From the NCBI GenBank assembly GCA_045593785.1, contig JAZNXH010000158.1, forward strand, positions 1-5,822: DNA of 5,822 nucleotides, read 5' to 3'. Origin of the DNA: SZUA-448 sp045593785. GTDB lineage: Bacteria > Bacillota > Clostridia > Lachnospirales > Lachnospiraceae. Each line of letters starts with the position of its first letter. The stretch's first letter is position 1. The position numbers and the translations under genes were made by a program. Positions 1-5,651 of this stretch are shown piece by piece. The notes below the pieces were generated by a model. That model saw nothing but the letters and a program-made list of their open reading frames with translations, made no database searches and was not told the DNA's origin.

Positions 1-1
1 C

Positions 2-1219
2 CTCGGAACCGGTGACATCAACGATGCAATTTACTGTGTTGAATATACGAACCACGAGGGCGGCACCTACTGGTCTGACCTGCGTGCGGAATACGGCCAT
101 AAAGACCCGTACAACGTTAAGATCTGGTATCTTGGCAACGAGATGGACGGCTACTGGCAGATTGGTTCCTTTAAGAAGGACCCACGTGCTTACGGCGTAC
201 TGGCAAATGAAGTATCTAAAGTAATGAAGTGGGTAGACCCGCGCATCGAAACCGTTGCCTGCGCTTCCTGTTCTCCGAACATGTTGCACTATCCGGATTG
301 GGATAAGACTGTGCTGGAAGAGTGTTACCACACGGTAGATTATATCTCCATGCACCACTACCATTCCGTATTGATGAATGATATCCCAACCTTCGTAGGC
401 GCATCCCGCTACTTCGAAGATTACATCAATACCGAAGCTGCCATGTGTGATTACCTTCAGGCAAAGTTAAAGTCCGATAAGAAGATTATGTTCTCCTTCG
501 ATGAATATGCCACAATGATGCGCCCGGCAGGTGAAGTACATTATGGTCGCGGAGAATACCTGCATTACAAAGCACACTACTATGCCGACCCGAACCGCAA
601 ACACGTCCGTCATGATCCGGATAATATGCCGTTCCGCGGACCGCGCGGCAATGACATGCTCAGCGCTTTGTCTAATGCTTCCACCCTGCTCTGCTTCATC
701 CGCCATGCGGACCGTGTCAAGATTGGCTGTATGACCGGCGGTCTTCATGTGGTTGCTTCCTGTGACCGTGACCATGTATGGCAGACAGCTTCCGCACATC
801 CGTACCAGCAGCTCATGCGTTACGGACGCGGCACCTCACTCCGTACTTCCGTAGACTGTGATACCTACGATATCCCGAGTTACATCGTAGATGACACCAA
901 CCAGTACTATGAACAGGAAGGCGTTGATTACATCGATACCGCGGCTGCCTACGACAAGGAAAGCGGTGAGGTCAACATCTTCGTAATCAACCGTAATCAA
1001 GATGCCTCCAATGACATCGAGCTCGATGTTGCAGGCTTCGAAGGACTTCAGTTCATCGAGCACATCGAGATGTACACCGACGACCTCTCCAAGGCGAACA
1101 CCTATGAGACTCCGGATGCTATTGTTCCGGTGATCAATCCGAATGCGAAGTTCGAGAATGGCAAGTTGGAAGCGAACGTGAAGGCGCTGTCATGGAATGT
1201 TTTTAGGTTCAAGAAATGA
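2..1219 (+). CDS. alpha-L-arabinofuranosidase, GH51 family, 5' end missing
   Basis: Glycoside hydrolase of family GH51, which removes terminal alpha-L-arabinofuranosyl groups from arabinan, arabinoxylan or their oligosaccharides, normally in the cytoplasm in Gram-positive bacteria. The reading frame is open from the window edge, so about 405 C-terminal residues are present; family members are usually near 500, so roughly 100 N-terminal residues are missing. Visible family blocks are GTYWSDLRAEYGH and WYLGNEMDGYWQIG, with the acid/base Glu at codon 140-142 (residue 47 of the fragment), then MFSFDEY, with the nucleophile Glu at codon 503-505 (residue 168), and FIRHADRVKIG and MRYGRGTSLR near the C-terminus. 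The 121-residue spacing of the two glutamates is close to that of characterised GH51 enzymes. The segment after the nucleophile (DEYATMMRP) departs from the common DEWNVWY. The gene stops in TGA after WNVFRFKK. No signal peptide can be judged because the N-terminus is absent. Family call is firm; exact substrate is not. Confidence 0.88.
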   Translation, partial: LGTGDINDAIYCVEYTNHEGGTYWSDLRAEYGHKDPYNVKIWYLGNEMDGYWQIGSFKKDPRAYGVLANEVSKVMKWVDPRIETVACASCSPNMLHYPDWDKTVLEECYHTVDYISMHHYHSVLMNDIPTFVGASRYFEDYINTEAAMCDYLQAKLKSDKKIMFSFDEYATMMRPAGEVHYGRGEYLHYKAHYYADPNRKHVRHDPDNMPFRGPRGNDMLSALSNASTLLCFIRHADRVKIGCMTGGLHVVASCDRDHVWQTASAHPYQQLMRYGRGTSLRTSVDCDTYDIPSYIVDDTNQYYEQEGVDYIDTAAAYDKESGEVNIFVINRNQDASNDIELDVAGFEGLQFIEHIEMYTDDLSKANTYETPDAIVPVINPNAKFENGKLEANVKALSWNVFRFKK

Positions 1220-1249
1220 TATCCTGTTTTCTGATTTACTGATTCCCGA

Positions 1250-1388
1250 CTTTGCACCCCCTGCACCACCGAGTGTAAAGTTCCTCGCTGCGCCGGGTCT
1301 GCGCGGACGGTTTGTTCGCATGTTGACTCTCACGTCTGCTCGAACGTCGCCGTTCGGAAACTTTATACTCGGTGGCGCGGGACGAAAG
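1250..1388. repeat. GC-rich imperfect palindrome (REP/MITE-like element)
   Basis: A long inverted repeat lies between the arabinofuranosidase stop and its terminator. The arm CCACCGAGTGTAAAGTTCC (1266-1284) pairs with 1356-1375 (GGAAACTTTATACTCGGTGG), with one wobble position and one bulged base. Pairing continues outward imperfectly through GC/CCC blocks to CTTT (1250-1253) against AAAG (1385-1388). The interior holds smaller hairpins: GAACG-TCGC-CGTTC (1342-1355, which reads as a GCGA GNRA-type loop on the minus strand), GTTCG/CGAAC (1314-1318 with 1341-1345) and GCGC/GCGC (1290-1293 with 1301-1304). No convincing ORF or T-tail is present. It resembles dispersed palindromic elements of bacterial intergenic regions, or a structured RNA; which one is not decidable here. 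Confidence 0.6.
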
Positions 1389-1434
1389 AACGAAAGTTAA
1401 TCACTAAAGCAGAATTACAATAACGAACATAATG

Positions 1435-1480
1435 AAACAGCAGGAATACAATGATTTGTAATCCTGCTGTTTTTCTTCTT
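1435..1480 (+). terminator. Rho-independent terminator, possibly bidirectional
   Basis: A 17-bp stem with one mismatch (1435-1451 with 1456-1472, core ACAGCAGGA/TCCTGCTGT), a TGAT loop and a T-rich tail (TTTTTCTTCTTTT). The T-tail favours the plus strand, ending arabinofuranosidase transcription. On the minus strand the same hairpin lies 8 bp beyond the acetyltransferase stop, with only a weak TTCATT tail, so it may serve both convergent genes. Confidence 0.85.
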
Positions 1481-1918
1481 TTACCAAATATACCGCATCT
1501 CTTCCATGCCGTTCTCTACCAATCCAGTTTCTTGAAAGCCGACCGAATGATACAAATGCTTTGCGCTCTTATTCTCCGGTTTCACGCCGGTATACACTTC
1601 TTCTGCTCCGAATCTGTCTTTGAGATATTGAATCCCTTGTATCACAGCTTCTCTGCCGTATCCTTTGTTTTGGTACTTCTTATCGATTAAGAACTTCCAT
1701 AATGTATACTGATTTCTGGATTCGTAGTATCCCAGCATAATAAATCCTACGATTATATTGTCTACGCATATCGCAAACGGAAATGCTGTATCACGATAGA
1801 CGTACGCTTGCGCCAAGGAATAGGCAGTAGAGGACACAAAGCTTTCCTGATGCTCATAAATACTCAAGTTTAGCACTTCTTCAAGATTGTCTTGGGTTAT
1901 CTCTCTTAACTCAACCAT
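1481..1918 (-). CDS. GNAT-family N-acetyltransferase, diamine acetyltransferase-like
   Basis: A 145-residue single-domain GNAT acetyltransferase, which transfers an acetyl group from acetyl-CoA to an amine. The acetyl-CoA pyrophosphate-binding signature is seen as QNKGYG (residues 83-88) at the start of the central helix, after the beta-4 strand LWKFLIDKKY. Motif B follows as N116-x2-A119-x2-LY-x3-GF (to about 128). The order ESFVSST... VGFIMLGY... FLIDKKYQNKGYG... LYHSVGF is reminiscent of BltD/SpeG-type polyamine acetyltransferases, so a polyamine or similar amine is a plausible substrate, but this is inference. The ATG start is supported by GAGGAGGT at 1923-1930, about five bases upstream. 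It lies 73 bp downstream of the Nudix gene on the same strand with no clear promoter or terminator between them, so co-transcription is likely. Confidence 0.9.
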   Translation of the reverse strand: MVELREITQDNLEEVLNLSIYEHQESFVSSTAYSLAQAYVYRDTAFPFAICVDNIIVGFIMLGYYESRNQYTLWKFLIDKKYQNKGYGREAVIQGIQYLKDRFGAEEVYTGVKPENKSAKHLYHSVGFQETGLVENGMEEMRYIW

Positions 1919-1991
1919 ATATACCTCCTCAAGATTACAAGCAATCTTTTCAACAAAAAATTAAAGCATTACCCTTCCCATCAACCATAAT

Positions 1992-2483
1992 TTACGATTC
2001 CGGCAACTCAACGAACATTACATCTTTTGCATTGGTTGTACCCACATACATTTTATCTGAAAAGCGTCCTTCTTCGCAATAATGCTTCATAACATATTTC
2101 GCCGAATGCGGCATCTTTAGTTCACCGATTGCATCCAGCGGAAACCATTGCAGTTTTCCTTCGTTGGAAGCCAAGTTGTCGTCTATGCCATCGCACACAT
2201 TCGCAAAGAAATAATAGTTCTGTCTTATCTCACCGCCGGTTTTGCGTAAGGTCACATATCTAAGGGCAAGATTTTCAATATCGTTCTCGTTAAGTCCCAG
2301 TTCTTCTTTCATTTCCCGTAATACACAAGCCTTTGCATCGTTCAACTCATATTCTTCAAAATGCCCGCCTGCAGAGCCTGTCCAAACTTCGTTAACTACC
2401 TTACCACCCTGGCGAAACAACAACAGTACTTTATCCTCTTTCAATAGATAGATTGCTGTCATGTTTCTTAACTTACCCAGCAT
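1992..2483 (-). CDS. Nudix hydrolase (MutT-like)
   Basis: A 163-residue Nudix-fold pyrophosphohydrolase, cleaving a nucleoside diphosphate linked to another group; the substrate cannot be named. The Nudix box runs over about residues 39-64: GGHFEEYE, then REMKEELGL at residues 56-64, which fits the metal-binding RE-U-x-EE-x-G-U half exactly. Nine residues rather than the canonical seven separate E46 from R56, a variant I recall from MutT-like proteins with a similar ELNDAKACVLRE block. Around it are the N-terminal strand MTAIYLLKEDKVLLLFRQG and the late KLQWFPLDAI strand/turn typical of small MutT-like enzymes. ATG at 2483 is preferred: AAGGTGA (2490-2496) sits six bases upstream, whereas the second ATG (2462) has no ribosome site. 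A sigma-A-like promoter lies about 45-75 bp upstream. Probably the first gene of a two-gene transcript with the acetyltransferase. Confidence 0.92.
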   Translation of the reverse strand: MLGKLRNMTAIYLLKEDKVLLLFRQGGKVVNEVWTGSAGGHFEEYELNDAKACVLREMKEELGLNENDIENLALRYVTLRKTGGEIRQNYYFFANVCDGIDDNLASNEGKLQWFPLDAIGELKMPHSAKYVMKHYCEEGRFSDKMYVGTTNAKDVMFVELPES

Positions 2484-2528
2484 AAGACTTCACCTTCCCC
2501 TTCACACATCTTTAAAAAATATTTTTCT

Positions 2529-2557
2529 ATTATCGTACAAATTGCAGTATTCGTCAA
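2529..2557 (-). promoter_or_regulatory. sigma-A-type promoter for the Nudix gene
   Basis: On the minus strand, -35 TTGACG (2552-2557) and -10 GATAAT (2529-2534) are separated by exactly 17 bp, each matching consensus at five of six positions. Transcription would start near 2522, giving a leader of about 40 bases before the ATG at 2483. It diverges from the Rpn gene promoter in the same 157 bp intergenic region. Confidence 0.65.
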
Positions 2558-2583
2558 TGTCGAATTTTGCAGCACGAATTTCC

Positions 2584-2612
2584 TTGAATTTCCAGTACGT
2601 GCAATGTAAAAT
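2584..2612 (+). promoter_or_regulatory. sigma-A-type promoter for the Rpn nuclease gene
   Basis: -35 TTGAAT (2584-2589) and -10 TAAAAT (2607-2612) are separated by 17 bp, matching consensus at four and five of six positions. The predicted start near 2619 leaves a short leader that just contains the AGGAGGT ribosome site at 2628. Position and spacing support it; no experimental basis is available. Confidence 0.5.
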
Positions 2613-2627
2613 GTTGTAAAAACGCGC

Positions 2628-2634
2628 AGGAGGT
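2628..2634 (+). promoter_or_regulatory. ribosome binding site deciding the TTG start of the Rpn gene
   Basis: AGGAGGT is a near-perfect anti-Shine-Dalgarno match. Two adjacent in-frame TTG codons follow, at 2638 and 2641; the AGGAGG core is four bases from the first and seven from the second, so 2641 is the better spaced start. No ATG or GTG occurs in frame nearby. Confidence 0.75.
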
Positions 2635-2640
2635 AACTTG

Positions 2641-3681
2641 TTGGGAAAATCAGATGTCATATTAAAGCAATGGCTGAGGAACAAAGTACGATTCGCAGAT
2701 TTATTCAACGCAGTCGTCTTTAATGGAGAACAAGTGATAAAGCCGGAAGAACTCGAAGAACTGAATTGTGAATCGGGGATTGTAATATCGAACACATCTA
2801 ACGGTTGGAACAATACAAAAGATGTCACAAAAAATATGACAAATAGTAAGACAGACGATAAGAACCAGAATGTCCGTTATCGGACGGAGCAAAGATACCG
2901 TGACCTTGTGATGAGTTGGAAGGGTGAAGCAGAGCTTGCAGTACTTGCGCTGGAGAATCAAGGTAAAATTCATTATGCCATGCCGGTGCGTGGTATGTTG
3001 TACGATGCACTTGCATATACCGACCAGATGCGTCTAGTGTGGGGGCAGTTATCAGAGCCTGAGAGAAAAAGCGTTGATGAGAATGAGTTTTTCTCACGTT
3101 TCCGCAAGAAAGACAGGCTCTGCCCTATGATAACCATCATCTTTTACTACGGAGAAGAAAAATGGGACGGAGCTACACAGCTCTATGAACTTTTCGGAGT
3201 GGAAGATGAGGGATTGATACATATTTTGCAAAAATACGTGTCAAATTACCGGATGAACTTAATAGAAGTGAATCGTATCGAAGATGTTACGAAGTACAAA
3301 AGCGATTTACAGATGATGTTCCATATGCTAGAATACAGAAAAGACAAAAGAAGACTCCTTGAATATACAAAAGAACATAACGAATATTTTGAAAAATTGG
3401 ATTCTGAAACATTGCAGGCAATGGCGGTGTTATTGAACACCGGAAAGTTACTTGCAAAGGTAAAAGAGAAGAAAGGAGCAGACGGAAACATGTGTCAGGC
3501 ATTGGAAGAGTATTATCAGGATGGCGTACAGGAAGGTATTGAGAAAGGTATCGAGAAAGGTATCGAACAAGGTAAGAAAAGCATCATAGCAAACATGCTG
3601 AAAAAAGGACTGAATATTGAGATGATCGTTGAGCTTTCCGGTCTGTCAGAAAACGAAGTACTCCAACTTTCAACTCTGTAA
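2641..3681 (+). CDS. Rpn-family recombination-promoting nuclease / PD-(D/E)XK putative transposase
   Basis: A 346-residue protein (TTG start) of the Rpn / Transposase_31-like family, PD-(D/E)XK-fold DNA endonucleases linked to RecA-independent recombination and, in recent work, phage defence. The N-terminus MGKSD-type opening with RFADLFNAVVFNGEQVIKPEEL (residues about 17-38) is characteristic of the clostridial branch. The nuclease core is seen in RYRDLVMSW (about 85-93, candidate metal-binding Asp88) and LENQGK (candidate Glu105 and Gln107), followed by the family block MPVRGMLYDALAYTDQ. Residues about 50-84 are an Asn/Thr/Lys-rich stretch that looks like a loop insertion. The C-terminus carries a GIEKGIEKGIEQG repeat, then a predicted helical tail, MLKKGLNIEMIVELSGLSENEVLQL, of the kind common at Rpn C-termini. 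It stands alone with its own promoter and terminator. No terminal inverted repeats flank it, so it does not look like an active insertion sequence. Family call is good; activity is untested. Confidence 0.87.
   Translation: MGKSDVILKQWLRNKVRFADLFNAVVFNGEQVIKPEELEELNCESGIVISNTSNGWNNTKDVTKNMTNSKTDDKNQNVRYRTEQRYRDLVMSWKGEAELAVLALENQGKIHYAMPVRGMLYDALAYTDQMRLVWGQLSEPERKSVDENEFFSRFRKKDRLCPMITIIFYYGEEKWDGATQLYELFGVEDEGLIHILQKYVSNYRMNLIEVNRIEDVTKYKSDLQMMFHMLEYRKDKRRLLEYTKEHNEYFEKLDSETLQAMAVLLNTGKLLAKVKEKKGADGNMCQALEEYYQDGVQEGIEKGIEKGIEQGKKSIIANMLKKGLNIEMIVELSGLSENEVLQLSTL
3490..3681 (+). CDS. possible internally initiated small Rpn C-terminal protein (63 aa)
   Basis: An in-frame ATG at 3490 lies inside the Rpn gene, preceded by AAAGGAG (3472-3478) with an 11-base gap, slightly longer than ideal. 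The product would be 63 residues, MCQALEEYYQDG... to ...VLQLSTL, comprising the GIEK repeat and the C-terminal helical tail without any nuclease residues. Short in-frame C-terminal proteins that restrain the long nuclease have been described for enterobacterial Rpn genes; extending that to this gene is inference. The ribosome site could also be chance in a Lys/Glu-rich coding region. Confidence 0.3.
   Translation: MCQALEEYYQDGVQEGIEKGIEKGIEQGKKSIIANMLKKGLNIEMIVELSGLSENEVLQLSTL
3535..3570 (+). repeat. three tandem 12-bp in-frame repeats (GIEK/GIEQ)
   Basis: Three consecutive 12-bp units at 3535-3546, 3547-3558 and 3559-3570 (GGTATTGAGAAA and close variants) encode GIEK-GIEK-GIEQ inside the Rpn gene. 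The unit is preceded by a diverged copy encoding VQE-G. Such repeats are typical of Rpn proteins, probably form a charged helical linker, and can change copy number by slippage without breaking the frame. Confidence 0.85.
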
Positions 3682-3689
3682 ATAATAAT

Positions 3690-3724
3690 CGTCCCCGGAG
3701 TAATCCGGGGACGTTTTGTCTTTT
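3690..3724 (+). terminator. Rho-independent terminator of the Rpn gene
   Basis: A perfect 10-bp stem (CGTCCCCGGA 3690-3699 with TCCGGGGACG 3704-3713), a GTAA GNRA-type tetraloop and the tail TTTTGTCTTTT. It starts eight bases after the Rpn stop. On the minus strand the hairpin lies just beyond the stop of the convergent gene at 3723, followed by ATTATTATTT, so it may act weakly in that direction too. Confidence 0.95.
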
Positions 3725-4478
3725 AATGCTTTCTTATTTGCTTTTCAAACCTTCCTCTGCTCCACAGCCACATCGGTGTATGAACATCAATCGGCTTAAG
3801 ATCCGTACCCTTAAGCAACACCGCCCAGCGCTCTGCAACTATCTGCTGGACGTTCGCCAGATGCATCTCCTCTTCTGAGATGACACCTAACCTTTGACTC
3901 GCCTGTATCACATGCGTATCGGGCGCAACCGTAAGATTTTCCCGATCAATGAACTGTACATCCGTGTATTGCTCCATCACATACAACCAGTAATTGCAGA
4001 TTTTATTGCCCCCCAAGTACGGAAAATCTTTTTTGTTCTCACTGATATATTCCTTTATCTTCTTCACCGAATAGCCATTGACATCAAACAAATTGCGAAT
4101 ATCTCCATCGAATTTATCTTCAATGGTTTCACATAGTTTTTTCCATATCAACGGTTGCTTATTGGGCTGCAGGGCAACTTTATATTCGACCAGATACTTT
4201 CTTAGCAGTTCTTCCGGCATAGCACACACTTCCCTGCTGTCAAAGACCCACTTTGCATCCTTATCCGCATACATCCGATTGGCACATTCCCACAAGACGT
4301 AGGAATTCCTCTGATAATTCAGCGCCATCGGCAGGGTAAAATACATATAATTCTCTTTTGAACCCTTCTCCAGATGCGGATTCTCATCCTCCGGCATCTT
4401 CTCGCCGCCCAAAATCCCCTGCTCGTATGCGCAAACCAAATTATGTACTTTTGTCAGGATTTCGTCCCTTTTATTCAT
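3723..4478 (-). CDS. uncharacterised protein, HhH-GPD DNA glycosylase-like
   Basis: A 251-residue soluble protein that I do not recognise by name. The central part looks like the helix-hairpin-helix/GPD fold of base-excision DNA glycosylases: FPYLGGNKICNYWLYV (residues 152-167) sits where the HhH hairpin (LPGVGxxTA in endonuclease III) would be, and APDTHVIQASQRLGVI (185-200) matches the VDTHVxRVxxRLG block that carries the catalytic Asp (Asp187 here). Lys159 in the hairpin is where bifunctional glycosylases place their Schiff-base lysine. There is no C-terminal four-cysteine iron-sulfur loop. The last ~30 residues contain a conserved-looking PIDVHTPMWLWSRG. The N-terminal ~100 residues match nothing I know. 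ATG at 4478 has AAGGTGA (4483-4489) just upstream. It follows the small membrane protein gene by 15 bp, so the two are probably one transcript. The gene is certain, the fold assignment moderate, the function unknown. Confidence 0.6.
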   Translation of the reverse strand: MNKRDEILTKVHNLVCAYEQGILGGEKMPEDENPHLEKGSKENYMYFTLPMALNYQRNSYVLWECANRMYADKDAKWVFDSREVCAMPEELLRKYLVEYKVALQPNKQPLIWKKLCETIEDKFDGDIRNLFDVNGYSVKKIKEYISENKKDFPYLGGNKICNYWLYVMEQYTDVQFIDRENLTVAPDTHVIQASQRLGVISEEEMHLANVQQIVAERWAVLLKGTDLKPIDVHTPMWLWSRGRFEKQIRKH

Positions 4479-4493
4479 TCTGTCACCTTACAC

Positions 4494-4724
4494 TTATTGT
4501 TCCTTTCGAAACAGTTCGACAGCCATAACAACTACACCAACTATTACAAATATGACTGAAAGAACAAATATGGGTAGCAACCCCATCTCCGCTACTGTCC
4601 CCCAGAACCGACCAAGTCTAGTCGGCCAACTGGAAACAAGATTGTTTCCGGCAATAAAAACTATCGCCAACGCCCAAATGCTCCCGATTAACGAAATAAA
4701 ACCACCAATCAAAACTCTTTTCAT
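4494..4724 (-). CDS. small two-helix membrane protein, function unknown
   Basis: A 76-residue hydrophobic protein with two predicted transmembrane helices, about residues 4-26 and 48-70. They are joined by a polar loop (GNNLVSSWPTRLGRFWGTVAE), and both ends are basic or mixed-charge (MKR at the start, ELFRKEQ at the end). The basic termini would place both ends in the cytoplasm with the loop outside. ATG at 4724 follows an AAGGGGGG ribosome site (4733-4740) by a normal spacing, which supports real translation. The stop is 15 bp from the start of the glycosylase-like gene, implying co-transcription. I recognise no family and propose no function. Confidence 0.8.
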   Translation of the reverse strand: MKRVLIGGFISLIGSIWALAIVFIAGNNLVSSWPTRLGRFWGTVAEMGLLPIFVLSVIFVIVGVVVMAVELFRKEQ

Positions 4725-4781
4725 ATCAACGCCCCCCTTATCTACTTCGTACTAATCACTTTGAATTAGCCACTTCTTATA

Positions 4782-4810
4782 ATATTATCATCCGCTACCT
4801 TAATTAGCAA
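4782..4810 (-). promoter_or_regulatory. candidate promoter for the membrane protein / glycosylase-like unit
   Basis: Minus-strand -35 TTGCTA (4805-4810) lies 17 bp from TAATAT (4782-4787); the better -10 match GATAAT (4784-4789) has a 15-bp spacer. Either would start transcription about 45-55 bases upstream of the ATG at 4724. AT-richness of the area makes chance matches likely. Confidence 0.35.
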
Positions 4811-4910
4811 GTCGCATTACCAGAATCTTAACCCCTCCATTTGTAAGATGTTCTTTCTTATTGCTCACGCGCTACTTTGATGACATCCTGTTTCATTTCT
4901 GTCCCGCGGA

Positions 4911-4946
4911 GCAAAAAGAACCCCGCTTTTCATCAAAGCGAGGTTC
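4911..4946 (-). terminator. Rho-independent terminator of the pyruvate:ferredoxin oxidoreductase gene
   Basis: Read on the minus strand: GAACCTCGCTTT (4946-4935), loop GATGA, AAAGCGGGGTTC (4929-4918), then TTTTT. The 12-bp stem has a single G-U pair. It sits about 40 bases past the stop codon at 4985, as expected for a strong, highly transcribed gene. Confidence 0.93.
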
Positions 4947-4984
4947 TCTAACTTTATTAAGGACTTGTCGATCAAGCGCCCGAA

Positions 4985-5651
4985 TTACTCAGCCATCTTT
5001 GCGAGCTTAGCATACTTATCAGCTGCATCCTTAGCTGCCTTCTCGAAGAGCTTAGCTGCACGCTCAGGATTGGTTCTGGAGAGACGGTTGTAACGAACCT
5101 CACTCTTGATGAATTCCTGATAATCAGCAGTCGGAGCCTTGGAGTCAAGCTGGAACGGATTCAAGCCTTCTGCAGTTCTTCTCGGGTCGAAGCGGAACAG
5201 ATGCCAGTAACCTGCTGCAACTGCTCTCTTCTCTTCGGTCTGAGCCATGTTCATACCACCCTTGATACCATGGTTGATACAAGGAGCGTATGCGATAACG
5301 ATGGACGGACCCGGATAGCTTTCAGCTTCTACGAGAGCCTTCACACACTGGTTGTAATCAGCACCCTGTGCGATCTGAGCAACGTATACATAACCATAGC
5401 TCATTGCGATTGCTGCAAGGTCTTTCTTCTTAACGTCCTTACCAGCTGCTGCGAACTGAGCGATAGCACCGGTCGGGGTAGCCTTGGAGGACTGACCACC
5501 GGTATTGGAGTAAACTTCGGTATCGAATACAAGGATGTTAACATCCTGTGCACTTGCAAGAACGTGGTCAACGCCACCGAAACCGATGTCGTATGCCCAA
5601 CCGTCACCACCGAGGATCCACTGGGACTTCTTGCTGAGGTAATCCTTGTTG
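4985..5651 (-). CDS. nifJ: pyruvate:ferredoxin (flavodoxin) oxidoreductase, C-terminal fragment
   Basis: C-terminal ~222 residues of the large single-chain enzyme (about 1,170 residues in full) that converts pyruvate and CoA to acetyl-CoA and CO2 with reduction of ferredoxin; a central fermentation enzyme of anaerobes, cytoplasmic. The fragment starts at NKDYLSKK and contains the thiamine diphosphate/Mg-binding block: GDGWAYDIGFGGVDHVLA, then about 20 residues later DTEVYSNTGGQSSK. It continues with GYVYVAQIAQGAD, PSIVIAYAPCINHGI and a short lysine/alanine-rich tail ending in KMAE and TAA. The protein is truncated at its N-terminal side because genuine sequence ends at 5651: an apparent TTG start at 5665 and the residues MASDF are encoded by sequencing adapter. 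The upstream domains (pyruvate-binding, CoA-binding, iron-sulfur) would lie beyond this contig end. Codon use is biased to C-ending codons, as expected of a highly expressed gene. Confidence 0.95.
5565..5651. repeat. first copy of 87-bp direct repeat (genuine gene sequence)
   Basis: Matches 5736-5822 at 86 of 87 positions; the one difference is A at 5571 versus C at 5742. This copy is the real oxidoreductase sequence: A5571 keeps the family residue Val in FGGVDHV, whereas C5742 would make it Gly. It ends exactly where the adapter block begins. Confidence 0.95.

Larger units (their letters stand above)
4725..4984. other. 260 bp intergenic region
   Basis: Lies between the membrane protein gene start and the pyruvate:ferredoxin oxidoreductase stop, both on the minus strand. 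It contains a weak promoter candidate near 4782-4810 and the oxidoreductase terminator at 4911-4946. I see no small ORF with a ribosome site, no RNA gene and no repeat in the remainder. Confidence 0.7.

Noticed and set aside
1197..1400. Plus-strand ORF of 67 codons after the arabinofuranosidase
   Set aside because: It overlaps the gene end and the palindromic element, has no ribosome site and encodes nothing recognisable.
1931..1948. Small inverted repeat AAGATT...AATCTT upstream of the acetyltransferase as a terminator or operator
   Set aside because: Only a 6-bp AT-rich stem, with no T-tail in the right place; within chance expectation.
2502..2828. Minus-strand ORF of 108 codons across the divergent promoter region
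   Set aside because: Antisense shadow of the Rpn gene; it runs through both promoters and shows no coding features.
2641..3681. Active transposon, as suggested by the family name putative transposase
   Set aside because: No terminal inverted repeats or target duplications are visible around the gene; it has its own ordinary promoter and terminator.
4761..4783. Plus-strand promoter TTGAAT...TATAAT
   Set aside because: The spacer is only 11 bp and no plus-strand gene follows.
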